DNA of 64,000 bases from Tanypteryx hageni (GCA_028673005.1 CM054115.1:1860001-1924000); one strand, 5' to 3'; counted from the stretch's first letter, positions 39,032 to 50,141 are shown. Notes: generated from the letters alone by a model not told the origin. Program-made: numbers and translations.

Positions 39032-39200
39032 CTGGTCTTGGTAGATTAGTGGTTTGCATGTCTGGCTCCAAATGGTTTGGTCACAGGTTCAAATCCTGCC
39101 CTGGGCATGGATGTATGTTTTCCTTTGTTAGAATTATTAAACTCATTGTAAAAGGTCATCAATGGCTGTGTATGAGATAGTTAAAATAAGTAAGAAAAAC
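39032..39200 (+). mobile_element. tRNA-derived SINE
   Basis: An A-box-like TGGTAGATTAGTGG (39039-39052) is followed 33 bp later by GGTTCAAATCC (39086-39096), which fits the RNA polymerase III B box. The spacing matches a tRNA-derived head. The A-rich tail region near 39180-39210 (TAAAATAAGTAAGAAAAAC) suits a retroposed end. No tRNA cloverleaf can be completed, so this is a SINE and not a tRNA gene. Confidence 0.6.
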
Positions 39201-39408
39201 AACTAAAATTATTTCCTGAGTTATATCGTGATTGGGAGTTGGCTATCAGATTAAATTGGAATTGAAGTGTCTAAGATATAATTTTAGGGTTATATACATT
39301 GTTAAATGAAATTCCATAAAAGCCACAGTTAAGTATAATTTTGTTGTGTAGATTAATTCTTGCACATACAAGTTCTCTCATATATTTTTTATTCATTTAC
39401 TATATTAG

Positions 39409-39584
39409 GAATTTATTCGAGAAATAAAAGCAAAAATGAAGGATAATATTAAATATTATGAACAACAATTGTTAATCAAAGGCTTTGGATATTTTTCAAC
39501 TGCTTGTAATGTCCTGATTAGCCCAGAGGAAGTCTCCAAATTATTTATAGATTTGGTTCAACATGCAGAGAGGATCTATTTCAG
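39409..39584 (+). CDS. PRKDC: DNA-PKcs-like exon 3 of 4 visible
   Basis: A 176 bp stretch between TATATTAG and GTAATT. It starts on a codon boundary, as required by the phase 0 donor at 3772, and ends with two bases of a codon (AG). It encodes EFIREIKAKMKDN, then LLIKGFGYFSTACNVL and LFIDLVQHAERIYF. I recall human DNA-PKcs reading FMEQFYGIIRN, then IAIRGYGLFAGPCKVI and YVELIQRCKQMF at the matching site. The join with the previous exon needs no gap in the alignment, so no exon need be hidden in the satellite. Confidence 0.8.
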
Positions 39585-39794
39585 GTAATTTTTCTATTTT
39601 TTTATCATTGAACTATAAAGGTATGCTTGTGGAATGGAAGGATCATGAGAAAATTGGCAAAGTTTGTTGATGTAATGTTTTATTTAAAAAAGAAAATCTG
39701 TCCAGAATATTCACATTGAAGAACTGCAGCAAAGAAACTATAAGAAATGGGAACTTTTGTGCAAGGGGTTATTCTGTTAGCGTTGCTTGCAAAC

Positions 39795-42330
39795 CAGGGG
39801 CGCACCCAGGATTTTCTCTTGGGGTGGGGGCTCAACCATAAGAAAATATATCCCACTGAACATATCTAATACTTTACGTTTTAATTTGAGATAAAAAAGT
39901 AGCGATTCTCGGATAGAGAATGGGGGTATTCACTAAAGAAAAGAAATGTGATTTAGATATGCAGTTTTAGGGACCCTAAAATTTAATGACAAAAGAAAAA
40001 AATAAAAATTTTGACATGGTTAACAATAATAAAAAGCTTGGTATAAATTCGACAAAAAATACAAACTATTTTTAATTATTAATTACATCATTCAATACAT
40101 ATTTCATTCTAGATTAAAATGTCAATTTTTTTCTTTGATTTCTGTAATTCGTTTAAAACATCTTGAGGATTAATTATATTGTCTCGATGTATATTTAAAA
40201 GCGCTAAGCCATTTAAACGGTCTTGAGACATGGCGTTCCTCAAATATGTCTTCAACCTTCGTAAAGTCGAAAATGATCTTTCACTGGTGCACGTAGTAAT
40301 AGGAAGTGTGGCAAATATTTTTAGCAATATGAAAATATTTGGATGAATTAATCTGTCACACTGATTCAACGCATCTATAGCATTCTTCGGTGGGGCTATT
40401 GTAGATACCAACTTATCAAAATGTTTGTACCACATTATAAATTCTGCCTTTAAGACAAACTCATTTGTTGAGAGAATATCGGTATTGTAGAATTCAACAA
40501 GCCTCAAAAAATTCTCGATTTCAGATTGTTTTTGAAGTTCTCCTTTAGGTAGAATACTGCTAAATTGAAGTAGTATGCCCTGATGTTTAGAAAACCTTTC
40601 ATTCAGCTGGCTTAGCATGTGATCTGCGAAGGGAATGAATATAAACCTTCGGTAATATTCCTCCGTAGTTTCAGATGGAACATCTTCACTCTGATGGCGT
40701 TTGCAGCTTATTAACGTCTTTACTTCAATACCAATCGATGTTGCTTTTTCAGAAGCTTTTTGAAATATAACCCTAAATTCATTTTCTGAATTAGTTCGCA
40801 TACCTTCTATTTGTTCTACAACATCACGCACATGATTAAGTGCTGAGTGAAGGTCACTATCAACTTTTTGCAGTAATCTGCACAACGCTAATGTATAGGA
40901 AAAAATGCCTGTACTGTATATACTGAAATAAGAAAACCAAACTCAGAAATAGAGTTTAATAGCATTTGGGCACCGGATGAAACTTCTTGGTTCTGCCAGG
41001 AACTTATTTCATCAAGAGCAAAATAAATCGCGACAAAAAGAGTTCAATCATTACCATTATGGATTCATGCCGTTCAACCCATCTTGCAAGTTGTTGTAGT
41101 TTTTTCTTATTTGATTCAGGGCAATGTTCATTAATTTTTCTCGTTAATACTTCACCTCTTTTAGGAGTATTGAAAAACTTATAAATTCGTTCTACTATAC
41201 CCAAGCAATTCTTTACTTTTTGCACTTTCACAGCAATTCCAATTGCTAAATTTAAACTATGTGATGCGCAGTGGACATATAGTGCAAGGGGGTACAATTT
41301 CCTTATATGTGTTTGAACTCCATTAAATTTCCCACTCATTGACGCAGCACCATCATAGCCCTGACCTTGTAAGAATTTTAAATCAATTCCTACACTTTTT
41401 ACCGATTCAATTAACGTATTTGATAGTTCACGACCAGAAGTATCTGATACTGGAACAAACTGTAAAAAATCTTCTCGTATTGACAAACTCCCTTCTTTAT
41501 CCTCATCTATGTATCGCACACACAATGAAAATTGCTCAGTAGTCGATATACCACAGGTTTCGTCTGCAAGAATTGAGAAAAATTTTGCAGCATTTACCTC
41601 CGTAACAATTTCCCTCAGTATTATGTCGTTGCATGCTGCCAGAATTTGATTTTGAATGTTCCAGCTGAGAAACGTTGCATTTTTACCACCATTTTCTAGA
41701 TGTTCTCTTAATTCTTTGTCGCCAGCATCAATTCTGGAACGCAATATTGCCCGAAAGTTACCCTCATTTTCTTCATGCTCATTTTCAACACTAAACTGAC
41801 CATAATCTCGATGGGCTCAAAGAGGTATTCCTTGTTTTCCACAAATAATTACTGTTTTAATGATAGGTTCTAATCTTTTCCTATTTAGTTGAACTTTTTG
41901 TGCCTTATCCTTATCTATTTGCTTATCAATAGATGTAACTTTCTGATCACGAAGGTCCTGCGATCTTTGAAAAGTCAACACAGAACTGGTATGATAAGCA
42001 GTTTTTTCGTGTCCATTAAATGCTTCAATTGCGTGTTTTCAGTCAGAAAAACCATTTGAAACTAAGTATTCAACAGCCTGTGCCTTAGACTTACCGACTT
42101 TCACTGGCGCAAAAAATGTACAGTACTTACAATAGGCACAATTTCCAGATTTAGAATAACATAACCATTGATATTTTACCAGCCATGAGTGTTGAAAACT
42201 TCTTTTTTGATTTTTAAAGATGCAGGAAGGAAAATGATAGTCTGCTTTAGGTTTCCAAAGGATTCTTAGAATATCTAACTTGTCATCGCCAGACAATGGG
42301 TTCTTTTTTAAAAGAGCTATATCATTTCAG
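39795..42330 (-). mobile_element. hAT-superfamily element (ZMYM1/TTF-finger type)
   Basis: The 3' terminus on the left is CAGGGGCGCACCCAGGA at 39795, a common hAT end in animals. The transposase relic runs leftward from 42296 to 40109. The matching terminal repeat on the right is not seen; the right side runs into a piggyBac-like end at 42419. The element lies in the 17 kb intron between visible exons 3 and 4. Confidence 0.65.
40109..42296 (-). pseudogene. hAT transposase pseudogene (TTF zinc finger, DUF4371, hAT dimerisation)
   Basis: Reading leftward, 42296-42039 gives a TTF-type finger: WLVKYQWLCYSKSGNCAYC then YCTFF. The same frame continues through two stops, at the SD*KHAIEAF and GIPL*AHRDYG positions, to 41004. 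It passes FFSILADETCGISTTEQFSL, GQGYDGAASMSGKFNGVQ and YVHCASHSLNLAI, as in DUF4371 and the hAT catalytic core. After frameshifts near 41030 and 40890 the frame 40885-40109 holds TTCTSERSFSTLRRLKTYLR, the C-terminal hAT dimerisation motif. Domain content and order match ZMYM1/THAP12-like transposases. With only two nonsense codons and at least two frameshifts it is a fairly young dead copy. Confidence 0.85.
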
Positions 42331-42418
42331 TGCATCAAATTGCAGGAATTGGATGGAAAAAAATAACTGATTCACTTGTAAGCCAGCCATATCCTGAGTT
42401 TTAATTTGATTAATGTCA

Positions 42419-42520
42419 TTAACCCTTAAACGCTCAAGGTGCCGATATATCAGCTTTGCGTGGTTGTCTGAAAAAGCTCAAGCAGCCGATATATCGGCTC
42501 CAGCTTTAAATTGGTATAAC
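42419..42520 (+). repeat. piggyBac-like terminal sequence (TTAA end)
   Basis: TTAACCCTTAAACGCTCAAGG at 42419, followed by GCCGATATATCAGC and GCCGATATATCGGC. The layout (TTAACCC, then paired GCCGAT(A/C)TATC(A/G)GC motifs) matches the left end at 4471, so both are ends of related elements. No transposase is attached here. Confidence 0.5.
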
Positions 42521-42719
42521 TATCAAATTCATTGCATTTGTTGGTAAATGGAAGGTTATACATTATTTCATATTGTTTAAATTTTAAATTTTTATTATGT
42601 TCAAGTATTTTTTCTAAGTGATGATGTTTGCTAGTCCTTCAACTGTAATACCCAGCTTATTGTCACCAAGATTTAAAAACTGAAAAACATACACAAATTT
42701 TTATACCAGTTACCTGAGA

Positions 42720-42760
42720 CAGAGCCGGGACTAGGTATTATGCCGCCCGGGGCAAAGAAC
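42720..42760 (+). repeat. hAT-like terminal sequence
   Basis: CAGAGCCGGGACTAGGTATT followed by ATGCCGCCCGGGGCAAAG is GC-rich in AT-rich surroundings. It resembles the conserved end of a hAT-type non-autonomous element or SINE. No partner end is seen. Confidence 0.3.
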
Positions 42761-43948
42761 ATGAATTGCATCCCTAGCTCAAGTGCTGTATTATATAACA
42801 TAAAAAAATAATTATAATAAAATGATAAGTACATATAATTTAAATATTTATTTCGGTTCCTGTAATATATAGTATTCAATTAAATGCAAATATGCTAAAT
42901 AAAAATCATGAATTATAATGTAGATTTACCAACATAATATTGATAGAAAAATGTCAATTAAATGCGTAAATGTAAATAGAACAAGAAAAACTTGTAAATT
43001 TTCAGAAAATTAGAACATTAAATTTTTACTTATATTTTAGAAAGAACATCCAAACATTAACTTATAACTTATATTTTTAAAAGTACATCAGAACATTAAA
43101 TTTTAACTAATCTTTGAAAATGAACATCAGTACATTAATTTTTAACTTATCTTTTAAAAATATCATCAGAACATTTTCTTTTAAATATTAAACTTTAATT
43201 TATCTTTTGAAGATTATATTTTAAAGTTCAACTCTCCGAGCTTTCATAGCTACATATTCGTCGATGATTTGGTCAAACGTTATTTCTCTTCAATCTTCAA
43301 CTATCTTTTCCATATTTTAATGCCAAATCAACTGCTGCATTTTGTAGTTCCGTAAGATTTATTGCTGCTAGTTTACAAATACTTCCCGAAAGAAAGGCAA
43401 AATCTCTAGAGACTTTGTCAAGTTTTTCGTATCCCTAATCCAATTCAAAAATAATTACATCAAGTGTTTTTTTTTCTCAATTTTATATACTTGTTTGGTT
43501 GATAAACTGGTACCTTCATCTGCTGATTCAGAATGATGGACTCATTTGGCTTTTATGATTAAATGGAAAGTAGGCATCATAAGTTCTGTTTGGATCATCT
43601 TGTTGCAATTGCAATGTTTTTATATGTGAAATACTTATACCAATTGTTAGGAATGTATCCGAACTTATATCACAGAATTTTAAAAACGAAATTTTCACAA
43701 AATTGTAAGTCCATAATTATTATTAAAATTAAATTATAATAAACGTCAGATCATGCATAAGTTATGTTATGAAATCCTCATTTTTTAAGCTTTGTACGAA
43801 ATTTTTAATATATAAATATGTAAAGAAGGTCTATGCCATACATATATCCACACATAAAATGTGTATCTTTCTTTTCTTGTTATAGTTTCCTAAACGAACA
43901 GTAATATAATTCAATAATTTAATATATATTAAATTTTCAAAAAATATA
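42761..43948. other. AT-rich intron, no feature recognised
   Basis: Includes several loosely repeated segments (ACATTAAATTTTAACTTAT-like at 43010-43150), which suggest an old internal tandem duplication. A weak protein-like stretch on the minus strand at 43240-43450 is full of stops and could not be assigned. Confidence 0.35.
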
Positions 43949-44060
43949 TACCGTATTTCACGACATATAAGACACACCAGGGTATAAGATGCACCCCAGT
44001 TTTTTTGAAGATTTTTCAGGAAAAAAAGTATTTTGGTTCACCAAGGCATTTACGAAGGGC
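43949..44060 (+). repeat. Small DNA-transposon-like end (TATAAGACACACC type)
   Basis: TACCGTATTTCACGACATAT leads into AAGACACACC and a second, imperfect TATAAGATGCACCCCAG. This is a recognisable dispersed-repeat style seen in many animals. A similar start, TACCGTATTTTCCCATCAAT, lies at 51198. Family not named. Confidence 0.4.
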
Positions 44061-44503
44061 CACGTCGTGTATCATTTCCAGTCATGATTAAGTCCGTATC
44101 TGGCAACATAAACAAAAAATATTCTGGTATGGTATATAAATATAACATTTTAAATAAACTTCATTTGTAAAATAAATAGGGACGATCTAAAACATAAATA
44201 ATTGCTTCGAGACATTTATGGCTAAATGTGCCCTGCGTGAACTCAGCAGTCATATTAATTAAAGCTGTTGGCCCTTTACCAATAATACTTACTTAAACTT
44301 AATTTCAAGGTGATATGTAATAACTAGAGACTGCAGAAAAATCGCAATTTTTCAAATAATAGTCGACTAAATAGTCACAAAAAACAGGAAAAATAGTCAA
44401 ACAATAGTCGCTACCTTAAGAAATTGTCGATCAAAAGTCAAATGCCATATTATGGGTATTTAGTGAAATATAGCAAACGGGAATATTTTTCAGATAATGT
44501 ATT

Positions 44504-45033
44504 TTATTGCGGGAAATGTGTTACAAAGCAAATCACTGTGAAGAATTTGGCATAGCAGTGGGCCACAAAGTACTTTTCTAAGATTTCTGTTGTAAAATTT
44601 GTGCGACGGTCAGTCAAAATAGCTTTAGAAGTGGAGAAAGAGCGCTCTACATCACAGGTTGTCATTGGAGCGTACTTCAGAGACAAGACCTCAGAGCTTG
44701 AGAGTTGTTCAAATGTTTCGTTGGAGTTTGGTGCATCAAACGCTCCATTCAAAATATCCGCTGCCTTGCTGAGCATCAGGAAGCCTCGGTTCTTTCCAAA
44801 GACTGTACAGAAATTTTCATGAATAACTTGAGCACGAGGACCTTTGGCGTCCTTATTTTCTTATCGTTTGGCTATATGCTTACATGGTTTGCCGGAAGGA
44901 TTTTGAACCAGTTTTAAAACCGGTTCAGGTTTTGTTCATGTTCAAAGTAATTACAAAATCACGGTTTGGGCTCGCAAAATTGAGCAGTTTGGAGCGGGTT
45001 ATTGGTTCAGGTTCTGTTCAGTTTGACACCCTG
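44504..45033 (-). pseudogene. hAT transposase C-terminal fragment with adjacent terminal repeat
   Basis: The minus-strand frame 44776-44504 encodes LKYAPMTTCDVERSFSTSKA, then LTDRRTNFTTEILEKYFV. This is the DVERSFS-containing C-terminal dimerisation segment of a hAT transposase subfamily different from the one at 40109. The sequence to the right ends CAGTTTGACACCCTG at 45033, whose reverse complement starts CAGGGTGTC, a hAT-type terminal repeat. The terminus is where the 5' end of a minus-strand element would lie, so this is an internally deleted copy. Confidence 0.65.
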
Positions 45034-45329
45034 ATATATACTAAGTTTTTTTGTTTTTGATCTGTTTTGTGGGAAGTTTACCTGTGATTTTACAGGAAAC
45101 TACAGCAATCAGCTGATTAGCTAGTGAAATGTGGAATATTTGGAGGATAGAAATACAATTGTAAGGAAGTAATTAGGTGTTTGATATGTATTCTTATTAT
45201 ATTTATAAGCTGGATTATTGATAATTAGTGTGTTTTCCCCCTTAATTCACCCATAAAGTGAGAATCTGATGCGAATTAGGTACAGTTCAATTTTTTATTT
45301 TAACTGCACAAAAGTGTTACCTGTGTGTC

Positions 45330-45420
45330 ACACCCACCCTTACTTTTTGACCTAAAAATTAAGTCTTCAAACTGCGCATTATACAGGAGTATATATGGTA
45401 TTCATTTCGACCTGATTTTA
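45330..45420 (-). repeat. Inverted relative of the small repeat at 4375
   Basis: Read on the minus strand it gives ACCATATATACTCCTGTATA, then GCGCAGTTTGAAGAC and TTAATTTTTAGGTC, close to the sequence at 4375-4470. No coding sequence. Confidence 0.4.
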
Positions 45421-45479
45421 TTTGATCCTCCTAAGGATGAGTCAGATTTCTTGCCCGTAGATAAAACTGTAGGCTGCAC

Positions 45480-45990
45480 CAATGTCATCAAGCAGATTAC
45501 TTATCTATGCCGAAACATTTGGTGGGGACTGGGCCCAAGGGGAGCTTAGATTGAAAGATGGGGCTGTTAGTGATAGGTTGCTCCAACATCTGGCATGTGG
45601 TAGCACCTTTACTGCCTTTACTGTCGGTAAGGGGATCATGAGCGGGTGTTCTTCAGGTGTATACCAGGAGGTTCAGTGCCCCAGGTGACGAACGAGTTCA
45701 GGGCGTCAGTATTGGGCACGGGCTGCTCCTCGCTGCAGGTGGTGGCCCATGTTGGGACTAACGACACTTGGAAGCACGGGTCTGAGGAGGTATTAAGTTC
45801 TTTTAAGGACTTGGCCACTGAGGTTGCTCGTGTCCGAGAGTAGTCAGGTGCTGATGTGCAGCTTACTATATTTAGCATTGTTCCTCGGACGGACTGCGGT
45901 GCTATGGTTTGGAGCCGAGTGGTCGGGCTGAACCATAGGCTGTGAGACTTCTGTATGGGCAATGGGGTGGACTTGGTTGACCTGAGGCTG
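45480..45990 (+). pseudogene. LINE ORF1 fragment with SGNH/GDSL-esterase-like domain
   Basis: The frame from 45646 reads CIPGGSVPQVTNEF, VVAHVGTNDTWKHGSEEVL, a TAG at 45841-45843, then SIVPRTDCG, WSRVVGLNHRL, a TGA, and FCMGNGVDLVDLR. The V(V/A)H(V/I)GTND box and the following helices match the SGNH-hydrolase-like domain in ORF1 of CR1-type LINEs. Two in-frame stops show decay. The fragment ends abruptly at 45990, where an inverted piece of piggyBac transposase begins. Confidence 0.6.
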
Positions 45991-46177
45991 AGCAGTGAAG
46001 ATGATGGCGGTGACTGCGATGATATTTCTGCAACTCAAGATACTGAGTGGGTAGATATTGGTGAAGAGAGATCTCGCTTTCCTGCAAAGTTTGTTCCTGG
46101 ACCTAAAGGAGGACTGATTGGTAATGTACAGCCACTAAAAATATTTGAGCATTTTTTAGACGAAGAAATAATGGAAT
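45991..46177 (+). repeat. Foldback arm 1: inverted copy of piggyBac transposase sequence
   Basis: These 187 bp are the near-perfect reverse complement of 46980-47166; a few mismatches lie near the outer end (GGCGGTGACTGC against GGCAGTGACGGC). The arm encodes, on the plus strand, SSEDDGGDCDDIS through FLDEEIME, the acidic N-terminal region of the adjacent minus-strand transposase. Together the arms flank an 802-bp loop and would form a long RNA or DNA hairpin. Confidence 0.9.
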
Positions 46178-47301
46178 GCTGCTGCAACTTCTCCTTGCTT
46201 CAGCTTCTTACTCATTACATTTTTAGGAAGCTCCTTTCGATTACGTCGAACTGTGCCAACTGCATCTGTTTCCATTGAATTTAGCAACTCAAATAATTCT
46301 GGACTACTGTAAAAGTTGTCTAACCCTACCAAATACCCTTTCTTCAGGAGTTTCTCTGCTAAATTGATTACAACTTTAGTTGGTTTTGTATAATTACTGA
46401 GATCGATTCCTTCAACTTTCGTTTTCAAGTCAGTATCTTTACCAGTATAAATGATCATATTCCACACATATCCTGTTTTAGATTCACACAATTTGAAAGA
46501 TTCCATTCCGAACCTGGATCTTTTTTTTGGAATGAAAACTTTCCAAGACAACCGCCCCTTCCACAATAATAGACTTTCATCTATGGAAATCTCGCCATCA
46601 GGTTCATAACTCTCCGAAAAAAAATTTTTCAGACGTTCGAACAAAGGTTTTATTTTGAACAATTTTGCTGAGACCTGATCTAACCTACTGTATGCTTCAT
46701 TGTCAGCAAAATGCAAAAATTTCAGCAGAAGAAAAAACCGTTTTTCTGTCATTACCTCATGAAAAATTGGTGTTTCCCATAATCTATTCCGTGAAAAATA
46801 GCTACTAAATGTGGGTTTTTGCACAATTCCTTGCAGCAGGAGTATACCAAAAAATAATTTAAGTTCATTTTTATCAGTCTCCACCTAGGCTTTATCACGA
46901 CTTCTCCTTCTCATTTTGCGGAGCAGACTTTTCTCATTAATTTTTTGCTTGGCATATAAATTTGTCTGTGCTGTTACGTATTCCATTATTTCTTCGTCTA
47001 AAAAATGCTCAAATATTTTTAGTGGCTGTACATTACCAATCAGTCCTCCTTTAGGTCCAGGAACAAACTTTGCAGGAAAGCGAGATCTCTCTTCACCAAT
47101 ATCTACCCACTCAGTATCTTGAGTTGCAGAAATATCATCGCCGTCACTGCCATCATCTTCACTGCTTTCGCTTACCGATTCACTTTCAAGCGAGTCTTCC
47201 TGAATTTCCCGTATTCGCCTTGTAAATGCAGATGCTGTACCACTTGTTCCTGCTACATCACCGACATACACTTTCCACTTCATTTTCGGAACTAGAGTCA
47301 C
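46156..47301 (-). pseudogene. piggyBac-type transposase, truncated, one in-frame stop
   Basis: Reading from 47301, an acidic N-terminus leads to FVPGPKGGLIGNVQPLKIFE, a TAG at 46885-46887, then KLFFGILLLQGIVQKP, the catalytic-Asp segment DGEISIDESLLLWKGRLSWK, a basic helix, GYVWNMIIYTGKD and the second Asp in GYLVGLDNFYSSPELFELL. It then runs to NRKELPKNVMSKKLKQGEVA. The frame stops being transposase at about 46178, so the third catalytic Asp and the C-terminal zinc finger are lost. What replaces them is the inverted arm 45991-46177. A single nonsense codon upstream suggests a comparatively recent loss. Confidence 0.85.
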
Positions 47302-48013
47302 TGGAGTATTTCTCCTCCTCGCTGAGTGCTAAAATTTCGTTTATGCTATCGTCTAATAAATTTCCCTTCCTTTTTGACATTGCATTGTAGGGTTCTAAAA
47401 GCTAATTTATGAATAAAAACTGTAGAATAAACAAAAATGTATTTTAAGAATTTGCGTTTTCACACTAAATATAACACTTGGAAAATTTCAGAACTATTGG
47501 TAAAATAGTTTAAATAGGTGGAAAAAGTAAATAAAACTATCTACAGATACAAATAACAACTGTAGAATATAATAAAAATAAAAAATAAAATACGAGAAAA
47601 AATAGTTCGGGAAGCCGTAACACTGAACAGATTCTTCTAAACACAAAAGAAAGGCCTCTTTTAAACAGTAGGCGATCTTGAACACAACGTCTGCACTTAT
47701 CAATGGAAAAATACAGACTAAGGACTAAAGGGAATAAAGATAAGAATTTTTCATTAGGGGATTACCCCCAAGTCTCGCCAGCTGTCACAGACGTAAAGGC
47801 ATTTCAAATCAAAAACAAAATGACCACGAAGTTAGCCATAATTACAGTAGATGTCAGGACCTGCTAGACAAGCACACAGAAAGATTCGCATCGAGAAACG
47901 CTTTCCCCAACGTGGAATAGATATTTATCTGAAGCGCCTCTACGGATGCTCCCCCCATACGGCGAGCGGCTAAGATGCGCGTCCACGGACGCTTACCCCA
48001 CTTAAGAGGTTAA
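46178..48013 (-). mobile_element. piggyBac-like element, 5' end at 48010-48013
   Basis: The TTAA at 48010-48013 marks the 5' end on the minus strand: TTAACCTCTTAAGTGGGG, followed by a self-complementary GCGTCCGTGGACGC and a second GCGTCCGTAGAGGCGC in the subterminal region. The transposase starts near 47301. The 3' end is missing and is replaced by the foldback arm at 45991-46177. The TIR differs from those at 4471 and 42419, so this is another family. Confidence 0.75.
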
Positions 48014-48024
48014 CAGTAGAATAC

Positions 48025-48090
48025 ATGTTAAATAGAATTAACTCCTTAACCGTAAAATTTTACAGTAAAGGAGTTAATTCCATTTAACAT
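48025..48090. repeat. 66-bp near-perfect palindrome with internal TTAA borders
   Basis: The axis lies between 48057 and 48058; 30 of 33 base pairs match. It contains TTAACTCCTTAACCGTAAAA and its mirror TTTTACAGTAAAGGAGTTAA, so TTAA lies at 48038-48041 and 48074-48077. It lies 11 bp from the end of the piggyBac at 48013. It could be two piggyBac-type ends joined head to head with everything between them lost. Confidence 0.85.
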
Positions 48091-48204
48091 CAATTTCGCC
48101 ATAGTCTTCATATTTATTTATTTAGTAGAATACATTCTAAGCATAGAAATAGTTGACGCAATAGGAAGTACAAAGAGGCAATAAATTATAATAATAATTC
48201 AATA

Positions 48205-50141
48205 GTGTGTAAGGCATTGTTACGTAGTAATAGCTATAAACTAAAAATCATCACAATTAACTGTCGCAGCAGTCGCAGGAAGGAGGCCGAACTTGAGCAT
48301 CTTATTCGTAGTCTGCGTGCTGATGTAGTAATAGGTACAGAAAGTTGGCTATTGGCGGACATAGCCAGTCAGGAGATCTTTCCTCGTGATTATAGCGTTT
48401 TTAGAAATGATCGATGTAGCCGGTCAGGAGGTGGAGTCTTTATAGCAGTTAGCGATAAATCTGAAAGTTACCCAATACAGATTAATGACGATGAAGTCGA
48501 AAGTGTTTGGTGTAGTGTGAAAGGGGGCGACTGTAAAACTGTAAATATATGCACCTTTTATAGACCACCAAATGCGAGCGTGGAAACTATTTATTATCTG
48601 GCGAAACAAGTGGCGATGCTAAGTTCGATTAATAAAGATAAAGCCATTATAATCAGGGGAGATTTCAATCTTCCATCAATTGATTGGAGGCAAAATTGCT
48701 TTTATCCTGGTGGTAGAGAGGGTGAATCTTGTGAGTCTTTACTTGAAACTTACGGCAAACACTCATTGTATCAGTTAGTGAATTTCCCATGAGATTTAAT
48801 AATATATTAGAATGTGAAACCCCTATTCTTATGCATCAGGGCGACTCGATGGAAGATTTGATATTTTCCAAAAATGGTATCTACTTCATTCAGTTAAACC
48901 AAATAAATCTCCTGAGCCGGAGGAAATACCCGCGCGAGTATTGAATGAGTTAGCCTATGAAATCGTGCCATATTTAAAAATTATATTTGAGAAATTCATT
49001 ATGAAAGGTGTAGTTCCTAAAGATTGGAAGATGGCACACGTTACGCCCATCCATAAGGGTGGCAACTAAGAGAACTCTGAAAATTATAGGCCACATAAAT
49101 CTTTAGTTCTGTAATGCGCTATTAAATAGTCACTCATTGCTTAGTGGATGCCAGCAAGGATTCCAGAGAGGTAAATCATGCAAAATGCAGCTCGGCTTGT
49201 TCATGGATGATTTGTTGCAATGCGGAGAGAAAAATACTCAGGTCGACTTCAGGAAGGTGTTTGATAAAGTATCTCATAAGAAATTAATTGCAAAGTTAGG
49301 ACAATATGGTATCAATCCGAAAGTTGTCAGTTGGGTGAGAGATTTCCTCTCGAATAGAGAACAAATAGTTTTCATTGATGGGAAATACTCGTCCCCCATT
49401 AAAGTTGCGTCGGGTGTTCCTCAGGGAAGTGTATTGGGCCCTTACTGTTCTTAATCTATGTGAATGATGTCTGCTCGGTAGTTCATAGTAAAATAAGACT
49501 TTTTACAGATGATACCGTTCTATATAAAGAAATATAAAACCAGGAGGACCTTCAGTCGCTGCGTGAAGACTTAAGAGCCATTTCAACGTGGTGTAAAGAA
49601 TGGCAAATTGAAATTAATTACACTAAATGTGCTGCAGTTACGTTCTGGAAAAGTAAGAACATAGAAGTAGGTTTCGAGTATAAAATAGATGGAATAAATA
49701 TTCAAGCATCCGAGTATGTAAAATATTTAGGAGTGACCATTTGTTGAAATCTTTCATGGGATATGTTATAGGCACGGCCAACAAGCAACTGGCTTTCATA
49801 GGTAGAATAATATTGAACACTACAGAAAAAGTACGTGAAACATGTTATTTATCACTGGTTAGACCACAAGTGGAATACACCTCATGCATATGGGATCTGT
49901 ACAAGAAGGGACATATAATTCAATTGGAAATAGTGCAGCGCAGAGCAGCCAGATTCGTAAAACAAAAGTACGAACATAAGGAAAGCATCACCTCATTATT
50001 GAGGGATTTGAACTGGTTCCACTGAAGGAACGTAGATTGAACTCAAGGTTGCGGATTCTGGTGAAATATACATTGGAATATCTAAAAGATGAGGTTGTAG
50101 GAATAATTGAAGCACCAACGTATATAGGTAGAAACGACCAT
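48205..50141 (+). pseudogene. CR1-like LINE endonuclease-reverse transcriptase pseudogene
   Basis: 48205-48789 is an open endonuclease domain: ITINCRSSRRKEAELEHL, VVIGTESWL with catalytic Glu, FRNDRCSRSGGGVFIAV, CTFYRPPN and IIRGDFNLPSIDW. After a gap, RT segments follow: PARVLNELAYEIVPYLK and WKMAHVTPIHKGGN (48895-49068), DFRKVFDKVSHKKLIAKL and SGVPQGSVLGP (49137-49454), then LFTDDTVLYKEI near 49500 and LVRPQVEYTSCIWDLYKKG up to 50025. The catalytic box reads FTDD instead of the usual FADD. Several frameshifts and stops separate these pieces. The order is that of CR1/L2-clade LINEs. Confidence 0.85.

Noticed and set aside
39032..39110. A genuine tRNA gene.
   Set aside because: A and B boxes are present but the acceptor and anticodon stems do not pair, and a SINE-like body and A-rich tail follow.
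43200..43560. Possible protein remnant on the minus strand.
   Set aside because: Many stops and no motif I can name; it may be a hAT relic but the sequence does not support a call.
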